Assembly (NCBI RefSeq): GCF_017051705.1 | Contig: NZ_JAFIDJ010000001.1 | Coordinates: forward strand, 744,001 to 808,000 | DNA length: 64,000 nt | From: Algoriphagus lutimaris | GTDB taxonomy: Bacteria; Bacteroidota; Bacteroidia; Cytophagales; Cyclobacteriaceae | Direction of reading: 5' to 3' | Part shown: piece after piece, positions 42,652-51,747 of the stretch | How positions within the stretch are numbered: the first letter of the stretch is position 1 | Layout of the letters: every line of letters begins with the position of its first letter | Made by a program: the position numbers and the translations under genes | The notes under the pieces: generated by a model | The model's input: only the letters and a program-made list of their open reading frames with translations | Databases searched by the model: none | What the model was told of the DNA's origin: nothing

Positions 42652-43743
42652 TTATTTCAAACTTAGTGTTTTGGTTTCGGGATCTTTCACACATCTAAAC
42701 CCGACATTCGAAGTTCCAGAATCAAAGGCTTGCCCTTGTCTTGCAGAAGGTCTATAGTTGACACAATAATTTGCTGCACAAAGGTAGGATCCTCCTTTTA
42801 TTACTCGTTCCATCGCGTATGGATTGTCAGGGTTATAACAAGGGTTCATTCCCTTATCTAATTTAGGCGCTTGTCCGGCCAGTCTAGCGTACTTCAAAGC
42901 ATCATACCAATCATCAGTAAGTTCCCAAACATTCCCGATCATATCGTATAGGCCAAATGTATTTGGAGCAAATGATTTTACTGGTGAGGTACCAATAAAC
43001 CCATCATGACCGAGATTCTCATTGGGGAAATTCCCCTGAAATGTATTTGCAAGATGTTGACCATTAGGAGTTAATTCATCTCCCCAGGCAAACCGCTTTC
43101 CATTCATTCCTCCTCTTGCAGCAAATTCCCATTCAATTTCTGACGGTAATCTTTTTCCAGCCCATTCTGCATATGCAACTGCATCTTCATAAGAAATATG
43201 AACAACAGGATGATTCTCTCTGCCAATGATGTCTGAGTCAGGGCCTTCTGGATGCTTCCAGTTGGCTCCATTTACCCAAACCCACCAAAGTGATATGTCT
43301 TGCAAAGGGACTGGATAAGGAGGAGGAGAGAATACCATGGATCCTGCTACCAAAACTGATTCATCTGGTTTTGGTGTGCCTGGAGGTAATTGTTTTTTTA
43401 ACTCTTCCCATTCCGGTTTTCTCTCTGCTACTGTAACGTAGCCAGTTTCATCCACAAACTTTTTATATTCTGCATTGGTCACTTCATGGGTGTCCATCCA
43501 ATAGCCCTCAACCTTTAAGTTTACAGCTGGCTTTTCAGCAGCATATGCATCGGCTTCATTTGTTCCCATCACAAACTCACCACCTGGAATCCAAACCATT
43601 CCATCGATCTTTTCTGTAGGTATGGGTGCTTCTGAAACTACCAGTTTTTCTTCATTTTGAACAGCAGTTTCTTTTTGCTCACATGAGGAAAAGGAGAAAA
43701 CGATGCCGGCAAGAAGTGGTAAACATTTTTGATAATAATTCAT
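42652..43743 (-). CDS. Formylglycine-generating enzyme-like lipoprotein (SUMF1 family)
   Basis: 363 residues with a lipoprotein signal (GIVFSFSSC). The FGE/SUMF1 domain covers about 48-358: MVWIPGGEFVMGT, DTHEVTNAEY, HPVVHISYEDAVAYAEWAGKR, PSEIEWEFAARGG, GNVWE and, near residues 315-335, GGSYLCAANYCVNYRPSARQ. The last has both copper-binding cysteines in the C-x4-C spacing of true FGE, in contrast to many SUMF1-domain proteins lacking them. Real FGE oxidises a Cys in sulfatases to formylglycine. No sulfatase gene is in the window. Some Bacteroidota relatives (GldJ/GldK) are motility lipoproteins, but they lack this cysteine pair. Confidence 0.88.
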   Translation of the reverse strand: MNYYQKCLPLLAGIVFSFSSCEQKETAVQNEEKLVVSEAPIPTEKIDGMVWIPGGEFVMGTNEADAYAAEKPAVNLKVEGYWMDTHEVTNAEYKKFVDETGYVTVAERKPEWEELKKQLPPGTPKPDESVLVAGSMVFSPPPYPVPLQDISLWWVWVNGANWKHPEGPDSDIIGRENHPVVHISYEDAVAYAEWAGKRLPSEIEWEFAARGGMNGKRFAWGDELTPNGQHLANTFQGNFPNENLGHDGFIGTSPVKSFAPNTFGLYDMIGNVWELTDDWYDALKYARLAGQAPKLDKGMNPCYNPDNPYAMERVIKGGSYLCAANYCVNYRPSARQGQAFDSGTSNVGFRCVKDPETKTLSLK

Positions 43744-43810
43744 ACGTAATTCTTTGATACAGGAAAAGTAAGAATAATCAAATAAAATCGCAGGGGATTA
43801 ATGGATTCAT

Positions 43811-44827
43811 TTATTCTTCCTGGGTTGAAATGGACTCCATATTTATACGAACCTTCCTTCTTAATTTGTTGAAAAACTGCCTTCTTTCTTTTTCACCCAC
43901 CTTACTGATTTGTGTCGATTTTTTGATCAGATTTTCCAAGTTTTGAAACATAGATTTGTTAAAAGCCACGTCTGAAGTACCCATAAAATAAATCACGTTG
44001 TAATTCAGGTAGGTGATTTTATTGTCATCTAATTCAGCAAAAAATGTATTATCACCTAATACGAATTCATTGACATAAAAATAGTAGTCCGCGCTTTCAT
44101 CCGTGGGTTGACCACCTAATGGGAATTTCTTCCCAAATTCCGCCATTTTTTCTAAATGGTTGATCACTTCTAATAGGCAAGTGTAAAGTCGAATGGTAAG
44201 AGATGGATCAGTGATGATTCCCATCTCATGGTAAAGATTGATTTGGCGGATTGTGGTGTTGATGCCTTCAATATTCCAGATTTCTGTGGAATTTACATTG
44301 TTGTAGGCCTTTAAAATCTTTCTTGTTATCTCCTCGAATTCCCGATAGGAATGTTCTTCAAGTGAAAAAGTTGAGTCGGCAACATCTGGGCTAAACAGGA
44401 TGGATTTTTTCCAAAAGAAGAATTTAAAAGCTGCTAATTCCTTATGGTAATAATGATACCAAGGGGGCATGTCCTTTAAAAGAAAATAAATATGCTTTTT
44501 TGAAAATGAGTTGACCATTTCGAGCTGGTAAAGCACATCTTGCATCCAGGATAGGAAATTGTTTTTTTCTAAATTATTTTGGTTCGTTTGGAATAGAATG
44601 GAGCTTGTTCCATTGCTAAAAATTTTGTCAATGGATACATTAAATTTTTGACTCAAAAGAAAGAGCTCGTGGTAGTTTAGTAATTTTTCTCCTCTAATTC
44701 TTCTGTAGGCACTATCAACGCTGATATCAATAGTTTCTGCTACTTCATCCACTAAGGAAGAATAGGATGGGATTGAATTTTTTAAGGCTTGAAAAAATTG
44801 AACTTGTGATTCTAATCCTAATTTCAT
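43811..44827 (-). CDS. Helix-turn-helix transcriptional regulator (BetR-like N-terminus)
   Basis: 338 residues. The N-terminal part (about 20-70: LVDEVAETIDISVDSAYRRI, then GEKLLNYHELFLLSQKFNVSID) is a helix-turn-helix like BetR/Xre types found in Bacteroidota. The remainder (about 90-330) is mostly helical, with aromatic-rich segments (PPWYHYYHKELAAFKFFFWKK) and no recognisable ligand domain; it may bind a small molecule or partner protein. It is flanked by AT-rich spacers and no gene is cotranscribed, so its targets are unknown. Confidence 0.75.
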   Translation of the reverse strand: MKLGLESQVQFFQALKNSIPSYSSLVDEVAETIDISVDSAYRRIRGEKLLNYHELFLLSQKFNVSIDKIFSNGTSSILFQTNQNNLEKNNFLSWMQDVLYQLEMVNSFSKKHIYFLLKDMPPWYHYYHKELAAFKFFFWKKSILFSPDVADSTFSLEEHSYREFEEITRKILKAYNNVNSTEIWNIEGINTTIRQINLYHEMGIITDPSLTIRLYTCLLEVINHLEKMAEFGKKFPLGGQPTDESADYYFYVNEFVLGDNTFFAELDDNKITYLNYNVIYFMGTSDVAFNKSMFQNLENLIKKSTQISKVGEKERRQFFNKLRRKVRINMESISTQEE

Positions 44828-45033
44828 GTTCTAACCAATTAAAATAGTTCTTAGTATGCCTAGAATATGATTAAGTTAATAAAAAATGGATAATTATTAG
44901 AAATTATTCAAATCATATTTATGAATTTAAAATGGTGTTTTTAGTATGTTTAATTTTCATTTTAAAACTTATTGGTATACTTATTTTTTAATTGATCATA
45001 TATTTAAATCACCTAAGATAATCTGTTTATAAC

Positions 45034-45786
45034 TTAATTTACTTTTTTGTTTAGGATAAAGGAATATCCAAGACTGAATTGTCCTACGCCTCCTCCTTGC
45101 TGGATTAATCTGCCATATTCTACTCTCCAAGCATATTTATTAAGATCCTTACTGAATGCTAACCCTAAATTGGTAGTAAGATTATTTCCACAATCTTCAC
45201 ATAATGAAAATATATATTTAGGTGCAATGGTGATTTCAAATTTGTCTTGAACAACTGGTTGCGTAAAAAATAAAGTAGGTTGTAACTGCCATATTCCCCC
45301 TTGAGTGGTTGTTCCAACTGGGAAGAAGAATGAAATTCGATCAGGAATTATTCCAATTTTAGGACCTACTCCTAAAATGAATGTGCCTGAGTCTTCAACT
45401 CCATTTAACCATAGATATTCTAGCCTTCCTCTAATATCAATATTTTCTGAGAGCCCTATCCCAAAATTTATTCCTGTATGTGATGCTCCTTTATCTTCTG
45501 AGTTCGCACCGGTATTGGTATAATATGGAGTTCCTTCAAAATTTCCTTTTTTTAATGTTCTGGCACTTTGTAAATCTGAAAACACCGGAACGCAAGAAAC
45601 CAAGAAGCTCATAATTAATGCAGTTGTTAAAGTTGAAGAAATTGATCTAAACAATAATCTAAATCTTTTTAAGTAGTCGGCTTTTTTATTGATCCGTCTG
45701 AAATAAACCTTCCAAAAAGTTTGGGAATTCATTGCAGTTATATTTGAGATGGGTAATTTGACCAATTTATTTTCTGAAGTTTTCAT
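45034..45786 (-). CDS. Outer-membrane beta-barrel-type lipoprotein of unknown function
   Basis: 250 residues. A lipobox (LIMSFLVSC) near residue 65 is followed by VPVFSDLQSARTLKKGNFEG, a motif seen in small Bacteroidota outer-membrane barrel proteins, and then beta-strand repeats (INFGIGLSENIDIRGRLEYLW, GVGPKIGI, ITIAPKYIF, FSLGYSFIL) with a terminal aromatic strand. A 60-residue N-terminal extension before the lipobox is long, so the true start is probably a downstream Met such as in MSFLVSC. A related C-x2-C pair (LCEDCGNN) is near residue 196. Function is unknown. Confidence 0.7.
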   Translation of the reverse strand: MKTSENKLVKLPISNITAMNSQTFWKVYFRRINKKADYLKRFRLLFRSISSTLTTALIMSFLVSCVPVFSDLQSARTLKKGNFEGTPYYTNTGANSEDKGASHTGINFGIGLSENIDIRGRLEYLWLNGVEDSGTFILGVGPKIGIIPDRISFFFPVGTTTQGGIWQLQPTLFFTQPVVQDKFEITIAPKYIFSLCEDCGNNLTTNLGLAFSKDLNKYAWRVEYGRLIQQGGGVGQFSLGYSFILNKKVN

Positions 45787-45986
45787 GGCTTTTTTTAAGA
45801 GAATTTACCTCTAATTGAGACTTAGATCAAGCTGAAAATCACTTCTTTTTTTAAAATAATTTCTGAATTCTTACCAATTCATATGTTTTAGAAGAATCAT
45901 TTATTTCTTAATGCAAAACTTCAGGATTAAGGGGTTGCAACTATTAAAAATTGCCATAAATAAATTCTTGTATATAGAAAGTTTAA

Positions 45987-46014
45987 ATGAAAAAAGCGGC
46001 ATTTAGCCGCTTTT
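45987..46014 (-). terminator. Terminator of the ferritin gene
   Basis: A stem (AAAAGCGGC at 45992-46000 with GCCGCTTTT at 46006-46014) and five-base loop are followed on the minus strand by TTTTTTC. It lies 35 bases after the ferritin stop. Confidence 0.85.
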
Positions 46015-46048
46015 GAGTTCTTGATTATTGTTGTTTTATCAAGGGTTT

Positions 46049-46594
46049 CTATTCACCTGGTTGAATCGAAGCATCGTGAAGTTTTCCTAGCTCTTGATCA
46101 ATTGTCCATAAGCCAACACCATCTTCACCGATTATGTCAAATAATTCCAATGCTCTTCGGGACATGGTTTCCTCTTCTCTTTGTTCAGTAACATACCATT
46201 GCATAAAACTAAATGTTGCAAAATCCTTTACCGTAAAGGCATGATCCACTATGGTATTAATAGCTTTGGTTACTTTAATTTCATGCTCTAGAATTAATTC
46301 AAAAACTTCCCTTAAAGAGTTGAAATTGTGGCGAATATCTGTGATTTCTGGCTGGTAAGCATGACCACCGGCTTCATTGATATACCTAAATATTTTCATC
46401 ATGTGCATCCGCTCTTCATCCGCATGGGTATACAGGTATTTTGCTGCATTTTCGTAGCCCATCATGTGACACCATGAAGCCATGGAAAGATAGTAAGCAG
46501 AGGACTTACCTTCCATTTCCACCTGTTTATTTAGTAGTTTTTCAGTATCAACCAGAAGTGAGCGTTGTAGGGTAACTATTTCTTTTGCTTTCAT
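46049..46594 (-). CDS. ftnA: Bacterial non-heme ferritin
   Basis: 181 residues from ATG 46594 (MKAKEIV); an in-frame ATG 30 codons upstream is less likely. The four-helix ferroxidase ligands are visible: E and QVEMEGKSSAYYLSMASW (about 19-36), HADEERMHMMKI (about 52-63), LILEHEIKVTKAIN (about 99) and MQWYVTEQREEE (about 130). It oxidises and stores iron in a 24-mer shell. It carries a terminator and is not in an operon. Confidence 0.92.
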   Translation of the reverse strand: MKAKEIVTLQRSLLVDTEKLLNKQVEMEGKSSAYYLSMASWCHMMGYENAAKYLYTHADEERMHMMKIFRYINEAGGHAYQPEITDIRHNFNSLREVFELILEHEIKVTKAINTIVDHAFTVKDFATFSFMQWYVTEQREEETMSRRALELFDIIGEDGVGLWTIDQELGKLHDASIQPGE

Positions 46595-46695
46595 TGTTTC
46601 AAATTTTGTCTTAGTGTTTAAACTAAATTTACAACATTCAGTTTCCGTAAACCAACCTTTTGAAGCAATTTGGAATTGTTTCAATTTAAAATAGC

Positions 46696-48042
46696 TTATC
46701 TGTTCGATGGGGTTGGGAAAACCGGAAGTGACTCAGCTCCATCATCTCCCACAGCTTGTACTGCAAAGAAATAATTGTCTTTGGAGTAAGGAAGAGTCAT
46801 CGTAGTTTCTGTTGTGAAAAATTTCTTTTCCCACATAGGTGAAGAAGTCTCCCTCATCAAAACATAATATCCTTTTGCCTTTCCTATCGCAGGTTTTTCC
46901 CAGACCAATGTCGAAGAATTACTCAAGCCTCTCACACTGATTTGAACCTCTTCGGGTTGTGCAGGAGCAGAAGCCAAAGTGGCAAGACTTGCTACATTGA
47001 CTGCAGAAACTTTACGTAGGTATTCAAAATCCATGAACTCAGGTAAGTCACCATATTGAATGCCATTTTCTACTCTTACGTTTTCATGTTGGTGATAGAA
47101 ATTTTCATTCATTTCGGAGATCCTGATCGCAGTAAATCCATTTCTGGCAAAGGCAGTTTGGTCTCCACCCCTTAAAAATCTATCGGCTCTATAAATCAAT
47201 TTAACTTCGAATTGGTCCACATATCGCTCTCCAATCTCTTTGACATATCGCGCCAATTGTCTTGACTTACTATCATTCTCTGCACCAGTGTAGCGTCTGA
47301 TTCTTGCCATCTCTTCTGTTTCATTCGCTGGGATGGTTTCAGAAAAGACCCGCATTTTAAGATTGTCTTTGATCAAAGTACCAGAGGAACTACTGTTTCC
47401 AATAATATCATTGTTTAAGACTGCCCCGATATTCCATCCTTGTTCGGTTGCTTTGTCAGCCAGATAAGTTGCCCCTTTCAATCCTTCTTCTTCTCCGGTA
47501 AAAGCTACAAAAAGAATGGTGGCTGGAAATTCCCTTGAGGCCATGACACGAGCCAATTCAATTACTGCTGCTGTTCCACTACCATCATCATTTGCACCTG
47601 GTGCAATTCCTTCTTTGTCCATCACATCTTTATTTCTAGAGTCCATATGTCCGGAAATAATGAAAATGCGTGGATCATTCGGGTCAGTACCTTTTAAGGT
47701 AGCGATGACATTGGCTGCAGGAGCATCTTCTTTGATTCTTCTGTCATCTGCAGGAATTACAAAATTTTCAATTTCTGCGGTCATTCTTCCGCCTGACTGC
47801 TGGGCGAAAGAATTAAACTTGGAGAGTACATAGTTCTGAGCAGCAGGCATTCCATTTTCAGGATCTGTATTTAGGGTATGTCTCGTATCGAAAGAAGCCA
47901 GTTTTCTAACATAACTCTCCAATGAGTCTGAGGAAACTTCAGAGACCATTTTTGCAATTTCCGGATCTCTATTGATGAGGGTTTGTGAAAAAGCTTCGGA
48001 ACTGATAAAAATCAGTCCTATCCCAAGTAATATTTTATTCAT
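46696..48042 (-). CDS. Secreted M28-family aminopeptidase with a C-terminal fibronectin-like domain
   Basis: 448 residues with a signal peptide (ending SEAFSQ). Zinc ligands of M28: SGHMDSRN (His, about 132), GANDDGSGTAAVIELA (Asp, about 150-165), FTGEEEGLKGA (Glu pair, about 187) and a final His in HQHENVRVENG (about 320). An Fn3-like module (about 360-448, VQISVRGLSNSSTLVWEKP) may bind substrate. It should cleave N-terminal residues from peptides in the periplasm or outside. Alone, divergent from the DinB operon. Confidence 0.92.
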   Translation of the reverse strand: MNKILLGIGLIFISSEAFSQTLINRDPEIAKMVSEVSSDSLESYVRKLASFDTRHTLNTDPENGMPAAQNYVLSKFNSFAQQSGGRMTAEIENFVIPADDRRIKEDAPAANVIATLKGTDPNDPRIFIISGHMDSRNKDVMDKEGIAPGANDDGSGTAAVIELARVMASREFPATILFVAFTGEEEGLKGATYLADKATEQGWNIGAVLNNDIIGNSSSSGTLIKDNLKMRVFSETIPANETEEMARIRRYTGAENDSKSRQLARYVKEIGERYVDQFEVKLIYRADRFLRGGDQTAFARNGFTAIRISEMNENFYHQHENVRVENGIQYGDLPEFMDFEYLRKVSAVNVASLATLASAPAQPEEVQISVRGLSNSSTLVWEKPAIGKAKGYYVLMRETSSPMWEKKFFTTETTMTLPYSKDNYFFAVQAVGDDGAESLPVFPTPSNR

Positions 48043-48109
48043 GTTTGGTATATGTTTTAGGGTTCGTCTAAATTTATCCTATATAATTGTGAAACAAATC
48101 AACTTTTAC

Positions 48110-48625
48110 ATGAAGACAATAAACCAACCGAATAAAGGTGATTATTCTGATTTTTTTTCCACCTATTTAAATTTAGTAGCTGGTGAAAATTTTGAAGTAT
48201 TGATTTTGGATCAAATCAAATTGATCCATGAATTGTTTCTATCGAAAGATCGTAAATGGGCTGAAACTGCTTATGATGAGGGCAAATGGACTCCAAAAGA
48301 AGTACTTGGACATATCATCGATACCGAGCGGATTATGACATTCAGGGCCTTATGTTTTGCGAGAGGAGAAGAATCCGAATTACCAGGTTTTGACCAAGAT
48401 CCTTATGTGTTGAATGCAAAGTTTGGAGCTGTTCCTTTACTGGATTTATTGGAAGACTTTAAGATTCAACGAATGGCGATGCTTTCCATGCTGAAAACAC
48501 TACCGGAGGACAGTTTAGATACGATGGGTAAAGCCAGTGGAAATCCTATTACACCAAGAGCATTATTTTGGATTATTCCAGGTCATTTTATGCATCATTT
48601 TAATATCCTAAAAACAAAATATTAG
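48110..48625 (+). CDS. DinB-family protein
   Basis: 171 residues from ATG 48110, with upstream codons rejected because they lie in the divergent M28 gene's leader. The N-terminal His is in PKEVLGHIIDTERIMTFRAL (about 63-82) and the C-terminal pair in FWIIPGHFMHHFNILK (about 155-170). Of the DinB_2 (YfiT-like) type, putatively metal-dependent. The stop lies three bases before the phzF-like start, so these are cotranscribed. Confidence 0.88.
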   Translation: MKTINQPNKGDYSDFFSTYLNLVAGENFEVLILDQIKLIHELFLSKDRKWAETAYDEGKWTPKEVLGHIIDTERIMTFRALCFARGEESELPGFDQDPYVLNAKFGAVPLLDLLEDFKIQRMAMLSMLKTLPEDSLDTMGKASGNPITPRALFWIIPGHFMHHFNILKTKY

Positions 48626-48628
48626 GTC

Positions 48629-49423
48629 ATGAAAATACCTATTGCTATCGTTGACGCATTTACAAATAAACCTTTTGGAGGGAATCCAGCGGCGGTATGC
48701 TTACTGGAAGAAAGTATTTCTTCAGATGAGATGCAGAAAATTGCCATGGAGATGAATTTGAGTGAAACCGCTTTTGTAGAAAAGACAGAAGATGAAGGTC
48801 ATTTTAATTTACGTTGGTTTACCCCTACCTTAGAAATAGATTTGTGTGGACATGCCACACTGGCTTCTGCCTTTCATATGACACATGCGGGATGGGCCTT
48901 TCCTGAAGAAGAAATTCATTTTAATACCAAAAGTGGGGAGTTGAAAGTAACGGTTAATGGGGAATGGATTGAAATGAATTTTCCTTTGATCCCAACTTTT
49001 TCTGAACCACATCCATATTTTAAAGAAGAGTTTTTTGGAAAACGAATTGTAGGGATTTCAGAGTTGAGAAAAAATTGGATTATTGAATTAGAGGATTCAG
49101 ATGCAGTAAAAAGTGTAAAACCTGATATGCTGGTCATAGCTCGAAACTCAGAAGAGGGAATAATTGTTACAGCAAAAGGGGATTCACCTTTTGATATTTG
49201 CAGTAGATTTTTTGGACCAAATGTGGGAGTCGATGAGGACCCAGTAACAGGATTTGCTCATTGTGCTTTGATGGATTATTGGTATCAAAAAACAGGAAAA
49301 TTTACTTTGCATGCCTTTCAAGCCTCTAAAAGAGGAGGGGAGCTTCGTTTAGAAAAACAGGATGATCGAGTAATTATTAGAGGGCAGGCTGTTCAAGTTT
49401 TAATAGGAATGTTAGATTTATAA
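48629..49423 (+). CDS. PhzF-family isomerase
   Basis: 264 residues. VDAFTNKPFGGNPAAVCLLE (about 7-26) and the catalytic Glu in MNLSETAFVEK (about 39-49) are the PhzF signatures; the second half repeats GNVGVDEDPVTGFAHCAL (near 201). PhzF proteins isomerise or epimerise small molecules; the name comes from phenazine synthesis, but no phenazine genes are here, so no such product should be assumed. Middle gene of a three-gene operon. Confidence 0.93.
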   Translation: MKIPIAIVDAFTNKPFGGNPAAVCLLEESISSDEMQKIAMEMNLSETAFVEKTEDEGHFNLRWFTPTLEIDLCGHATLASAFHMTHAGWAFPEEEIHFNTKSGELKVTVNGEWIEMNFPLIPTFSEPHPYFKEEFFGKRIVGISELRKNWIIELEDSDAVKSVKPDMLVIARNSEEGIIVTAKGDSPFDICSRFFGPNVGVDEDPVTGFAHCALMDYWYQKTGKFTLHAFQASKRGGELRLEKQDDRVIIRGQAVQVLIGMLDL

Positions 49424-49424
49424 T

Positions 49425-50126
49425 ATGAACCCTACAGCGCTAGTTGGTAAAAAGTCCGTAAGAAAGGCCTTTAAGAACTTTACCGAATATTGGCTCACTG
49501 ATGCTAGTTTTGGATTATTATTATTAATCCTGGTGTTTTCGGTCTTTATCTTACCCATATTAATAGAATATGGTAGAGTACATTTCATTTTTGTTAATAC
49601 CGTATTTTTATTTCTGTTTTTCACGGGTATTTGGTCCTCTAGGCATAGAGGTATGATCTTACTGACCTCTCTTTTGTTTTTTACCCAATTGGGATTGAGA
49701 TTACTAAGATTCAGTGACTTGGATTTTGAGTTTTATTTATCGGAAAGGATTGTAGGTATTCTTAATATGTTGGTATTTATATTCCTAAATATCAGGCTGT
49801 TATTTAGGGATAGGGAGGTTAATATCTATCGGGTAATTGGGGCTATCAATGTTTATTTGTTAGTAGCCATCTTGGGAGCATTTGTTTTCGAAATTGTGCA
49901 TTTAATTACTGGAGTAGGTGTTGAAGGTTTACCTACATTGAAAGGAGTTGATGAGGATTATGCAGAATACATCTATTTTAGTTTAGTATCCCTTACTACA
50001 GTAGGTTTTGGGGATCTTTATCCAAATCATGTACTTACAAAAATGCTGTCAGTCTTTTTATCAACTGTTGGTATTTTATATCCAGCAGTAGTCATTGCCA
50101 GACTGGTAGGAGCCAGTAAGAACTAA
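49425..50126 (+). CDS. Two-transmembrane-pore potassium channel family protein
   Basis: 233 residues with several membrane helices (about 28-50, 55-75, 78-95, 105-125, 135-160) and a C-terminal pore module: SLTTVGFGDLYPNHVLTKM (about 189-207), the selectivity filter being TVGFGD, then the inner helix (about 205-230, GILYPAVVIARLVG). It lacks a cytoplasmic RCK domain. It should be a potassium channel with an extended voltage-sensor-like N-terminus. Starts two bases after the phzF-like stop. Confidence 0.88.
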   Translation: MNPTALVGKKSVRKAFKNFTEYWLTDASFGLLLLILVFSVFILPILIEYGRVHFIFVNTVFLFLFFTGIWSSRHRGMILLTSLLFFTQLGLRLLRFSDLDFEFYLSERIVGILNMLVFIFLNIRLLFRDREVNIYRVIGAINVYLLVAILGAFVFEIVHLITGVGVEGLPTLKGVDEDYAEYIYFSLVSLTTVGFGDLYPNHVLTKMLSVFLSTVGILYPAVVIARLVGASKN

Positions 50127-50215
50127 TTCATTTCTCTCGTCCATTGGTGTAATTTTCTAGTTAATTTCTGAGAAGGAATGGTACTTTTAAAGTAAATAAT
50201 TACACCACTTACCTT

Positions 50216-51697
50216 ATGAGAAAATTAGTTTTATCCTGCCTGTTGATGTTTTGCATCAGTTTCACTTGGGCTCAGACAGAGCGTCATATTGAAATAGAGT
50301 CAAAGGTAGAAAGCACTCACGAAACCACAATTAAAGGAAAAAAAGTCCCTTACAAAGCTACAGCTGGAACGCAACCAGTGTGGAACGAAAAAGGTGAACC
50401 GATCGCATCTTTATTTTATACCTATTACGAGAGAACTGATATTTCCGATAAGACCACAAGGCCATTGGTGATCTCTTTTAATGGAGGTCCAGGTTCTGCT
50501 TCTATTTGGATGCATTTAGCCTACACAGGTCCAGTAATTTTGAAAATTGACGATGAAGGATATCCGATTCAGCCTTATGGAACCAAATCCAACCCAAATT
50601 CAATCTTGGACGTGGCTGACATTGTTTATGTAGATCCGGTAAATACTGGGTATTCTAGAATCGTTGATCCAGAAACTCCAAGATCTACCTTTTTTGGAAT
50701 CAATTCAGATATTAAATATTTGGCAGATTGGGTAAACACTTTTGTGACTCGCCAAGGAAGATGGGCTTCTCCAAAATATCTCATCGGTGAAAGCTATGGT
50801 ACCACTAGAGTAGCAGGCTTGGTTTCCCAATTACAAAACGCACACTGGATGTATTTCAATGGTGTGATTTTGGTTTCTCCTACGGATATGGGAATCGAAA
50901 GAGGGGGGCCAGTTAAAATGGCGAATTACCTTCCTTATTATGCTGCAACAGCGTGGTATCATAAGGCATTGGACTCGGATCTTCAAAGCAAGGACTTAGA
51001 TGATATTTTACCTGAAGTGGAAGCGTTTGCCGTGGATGAATTATTACCAGCGATGGTGAAAGGTGGAAAATTAACCGCTTCAGAAAGGGATGCTATTGCT
51101 ACCAAAATGGCTCATTATTCAGGCTTGAGTAAAAAAGTGATTTTAGAACATAACTTAATGGTTCCTACCAATTTCTTCTGGAAAGAATTGTTAAGGGATC
51201 AGGGAATGACGATTGGTCGTTTGGATAGTAGGTACAAGGGTATTGATAGAGCTGGTACAGGTTCCAGACCTGATTTTGATCCTGCTTTGACTTCTTGGAA
51301 TCATGCTTTTGCTCCAGCATTTAATATTTATGCCAAGGAAACTTTGAAGTATAAGACAGATCTTACTTATAATCTTTTCGGACCTGTCCACCCTTGGGAT
51401 AGATCCAATGAAAATACGGGATACGATTTAGCAACTGCTATGCGTCAAAATCCATATTTGCATGTTATGGTTCAATCTGGTTTATATGATGGTGGTACCG
51501 ACTTTTTCAATGCAAAATATAGTATGTGGCAAATGGACCCTACAGGAGAGTTGGCAGATAGATTGTCTTGGATTGGTTATAGAAGTGGCCACATGATGTA
51601 TCTGAGAGCGGAAGATTTAGAAACTTCCAATGAGGATATCAGACAATTTATTGAAAAGTCTAAGGTGGCTCCGAATATGCCTGCTAAGTACGAATAA
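50216..51697 (+). CDS. Secreted S10-family serine carboxypeptidase
   Basis: 493 residues with a signal peptide (ending FTWAQ). FNGGPGSASIWMHLAYTGPV (about 88-107) is the oxyanion and substrate segment, GESYGTTRVAGL (about 191-202) holds the nucleophile Ser, GLYDGGTDF (about 423) the Asp and YRSGHMMYLR (about 459) the His. It releases C-terminal residues from peptides, probably in the periplasm. Monocistronic with its own terminator. Confidence 0.94.
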   Translation: MRKLVLSCLLMFCISFTWAQTERHIEIESKVESTHETTIKGKKVPYKATAGTQPVWNEKGEPIASLFYTYYERTDISDKTTRPLVISFNGGPGSASIWMHLAYTGPVILKIDDEGYPIQPYGTKSNPNSILDVADIVYVDPVNTGYSRIVDPETPRSTFFGINSDIKYLADWVNTFVTRQGRWASPKYLIGESYGTTRVAGLVSQLQNAHWMYFNGVILVSPTDMGIERGGPVKMANYLPYYAATAWYHKALDSDLQSKDLDDILPEVEAFAVDELLPAMVKGGKLTASERDAIATKMAHYSGLSKKVILEHNLMVPTNFFWKELLRDQGMTIGRLDSRYKGIDRAGTGSRPDFDPALTSWNHAFAPAFNIYAKETLKYKTDLTYNLFGPVHPWDRSNENTGYDLATAMRQNPYLHVMVQSGLYDGGTDFFNAKYSMWQMDPTGELADRLSWIGYRSGHMMYLRAEDLETSNEDIRQFIEKSKVAPNMPAKYE

Positions 51698-51714
51698 CTG
51701 TTCCTTTGAAAAGG

Positions 51715-51747
51715 AAGGGTCTGAAATTTTTCAGACCCTTTTTTTAT
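51715..51747 (+). terminator. Terminator of the S10 peptidase gene
   Basis: A GC-rich stem (GGGTCTGA with TTCAGACCC, 51717-51738) and short loop is followed by T7. It reaches the stop of the convergent gluQ gene. Confidence 0.88.

Noticed and set aside
47972-48109. Extended N-terminus of the second DinB protein
   Set aside because: The upstream codons lie in the divergent M28 gene and its leader and do not match the family; ATG 48110 fits.
48629-49423. Phenazine biosynthesis locus
   Set aside because: Only a PhzF-family gene is present; the family has many non-phenazine members and no other phz genes are near.
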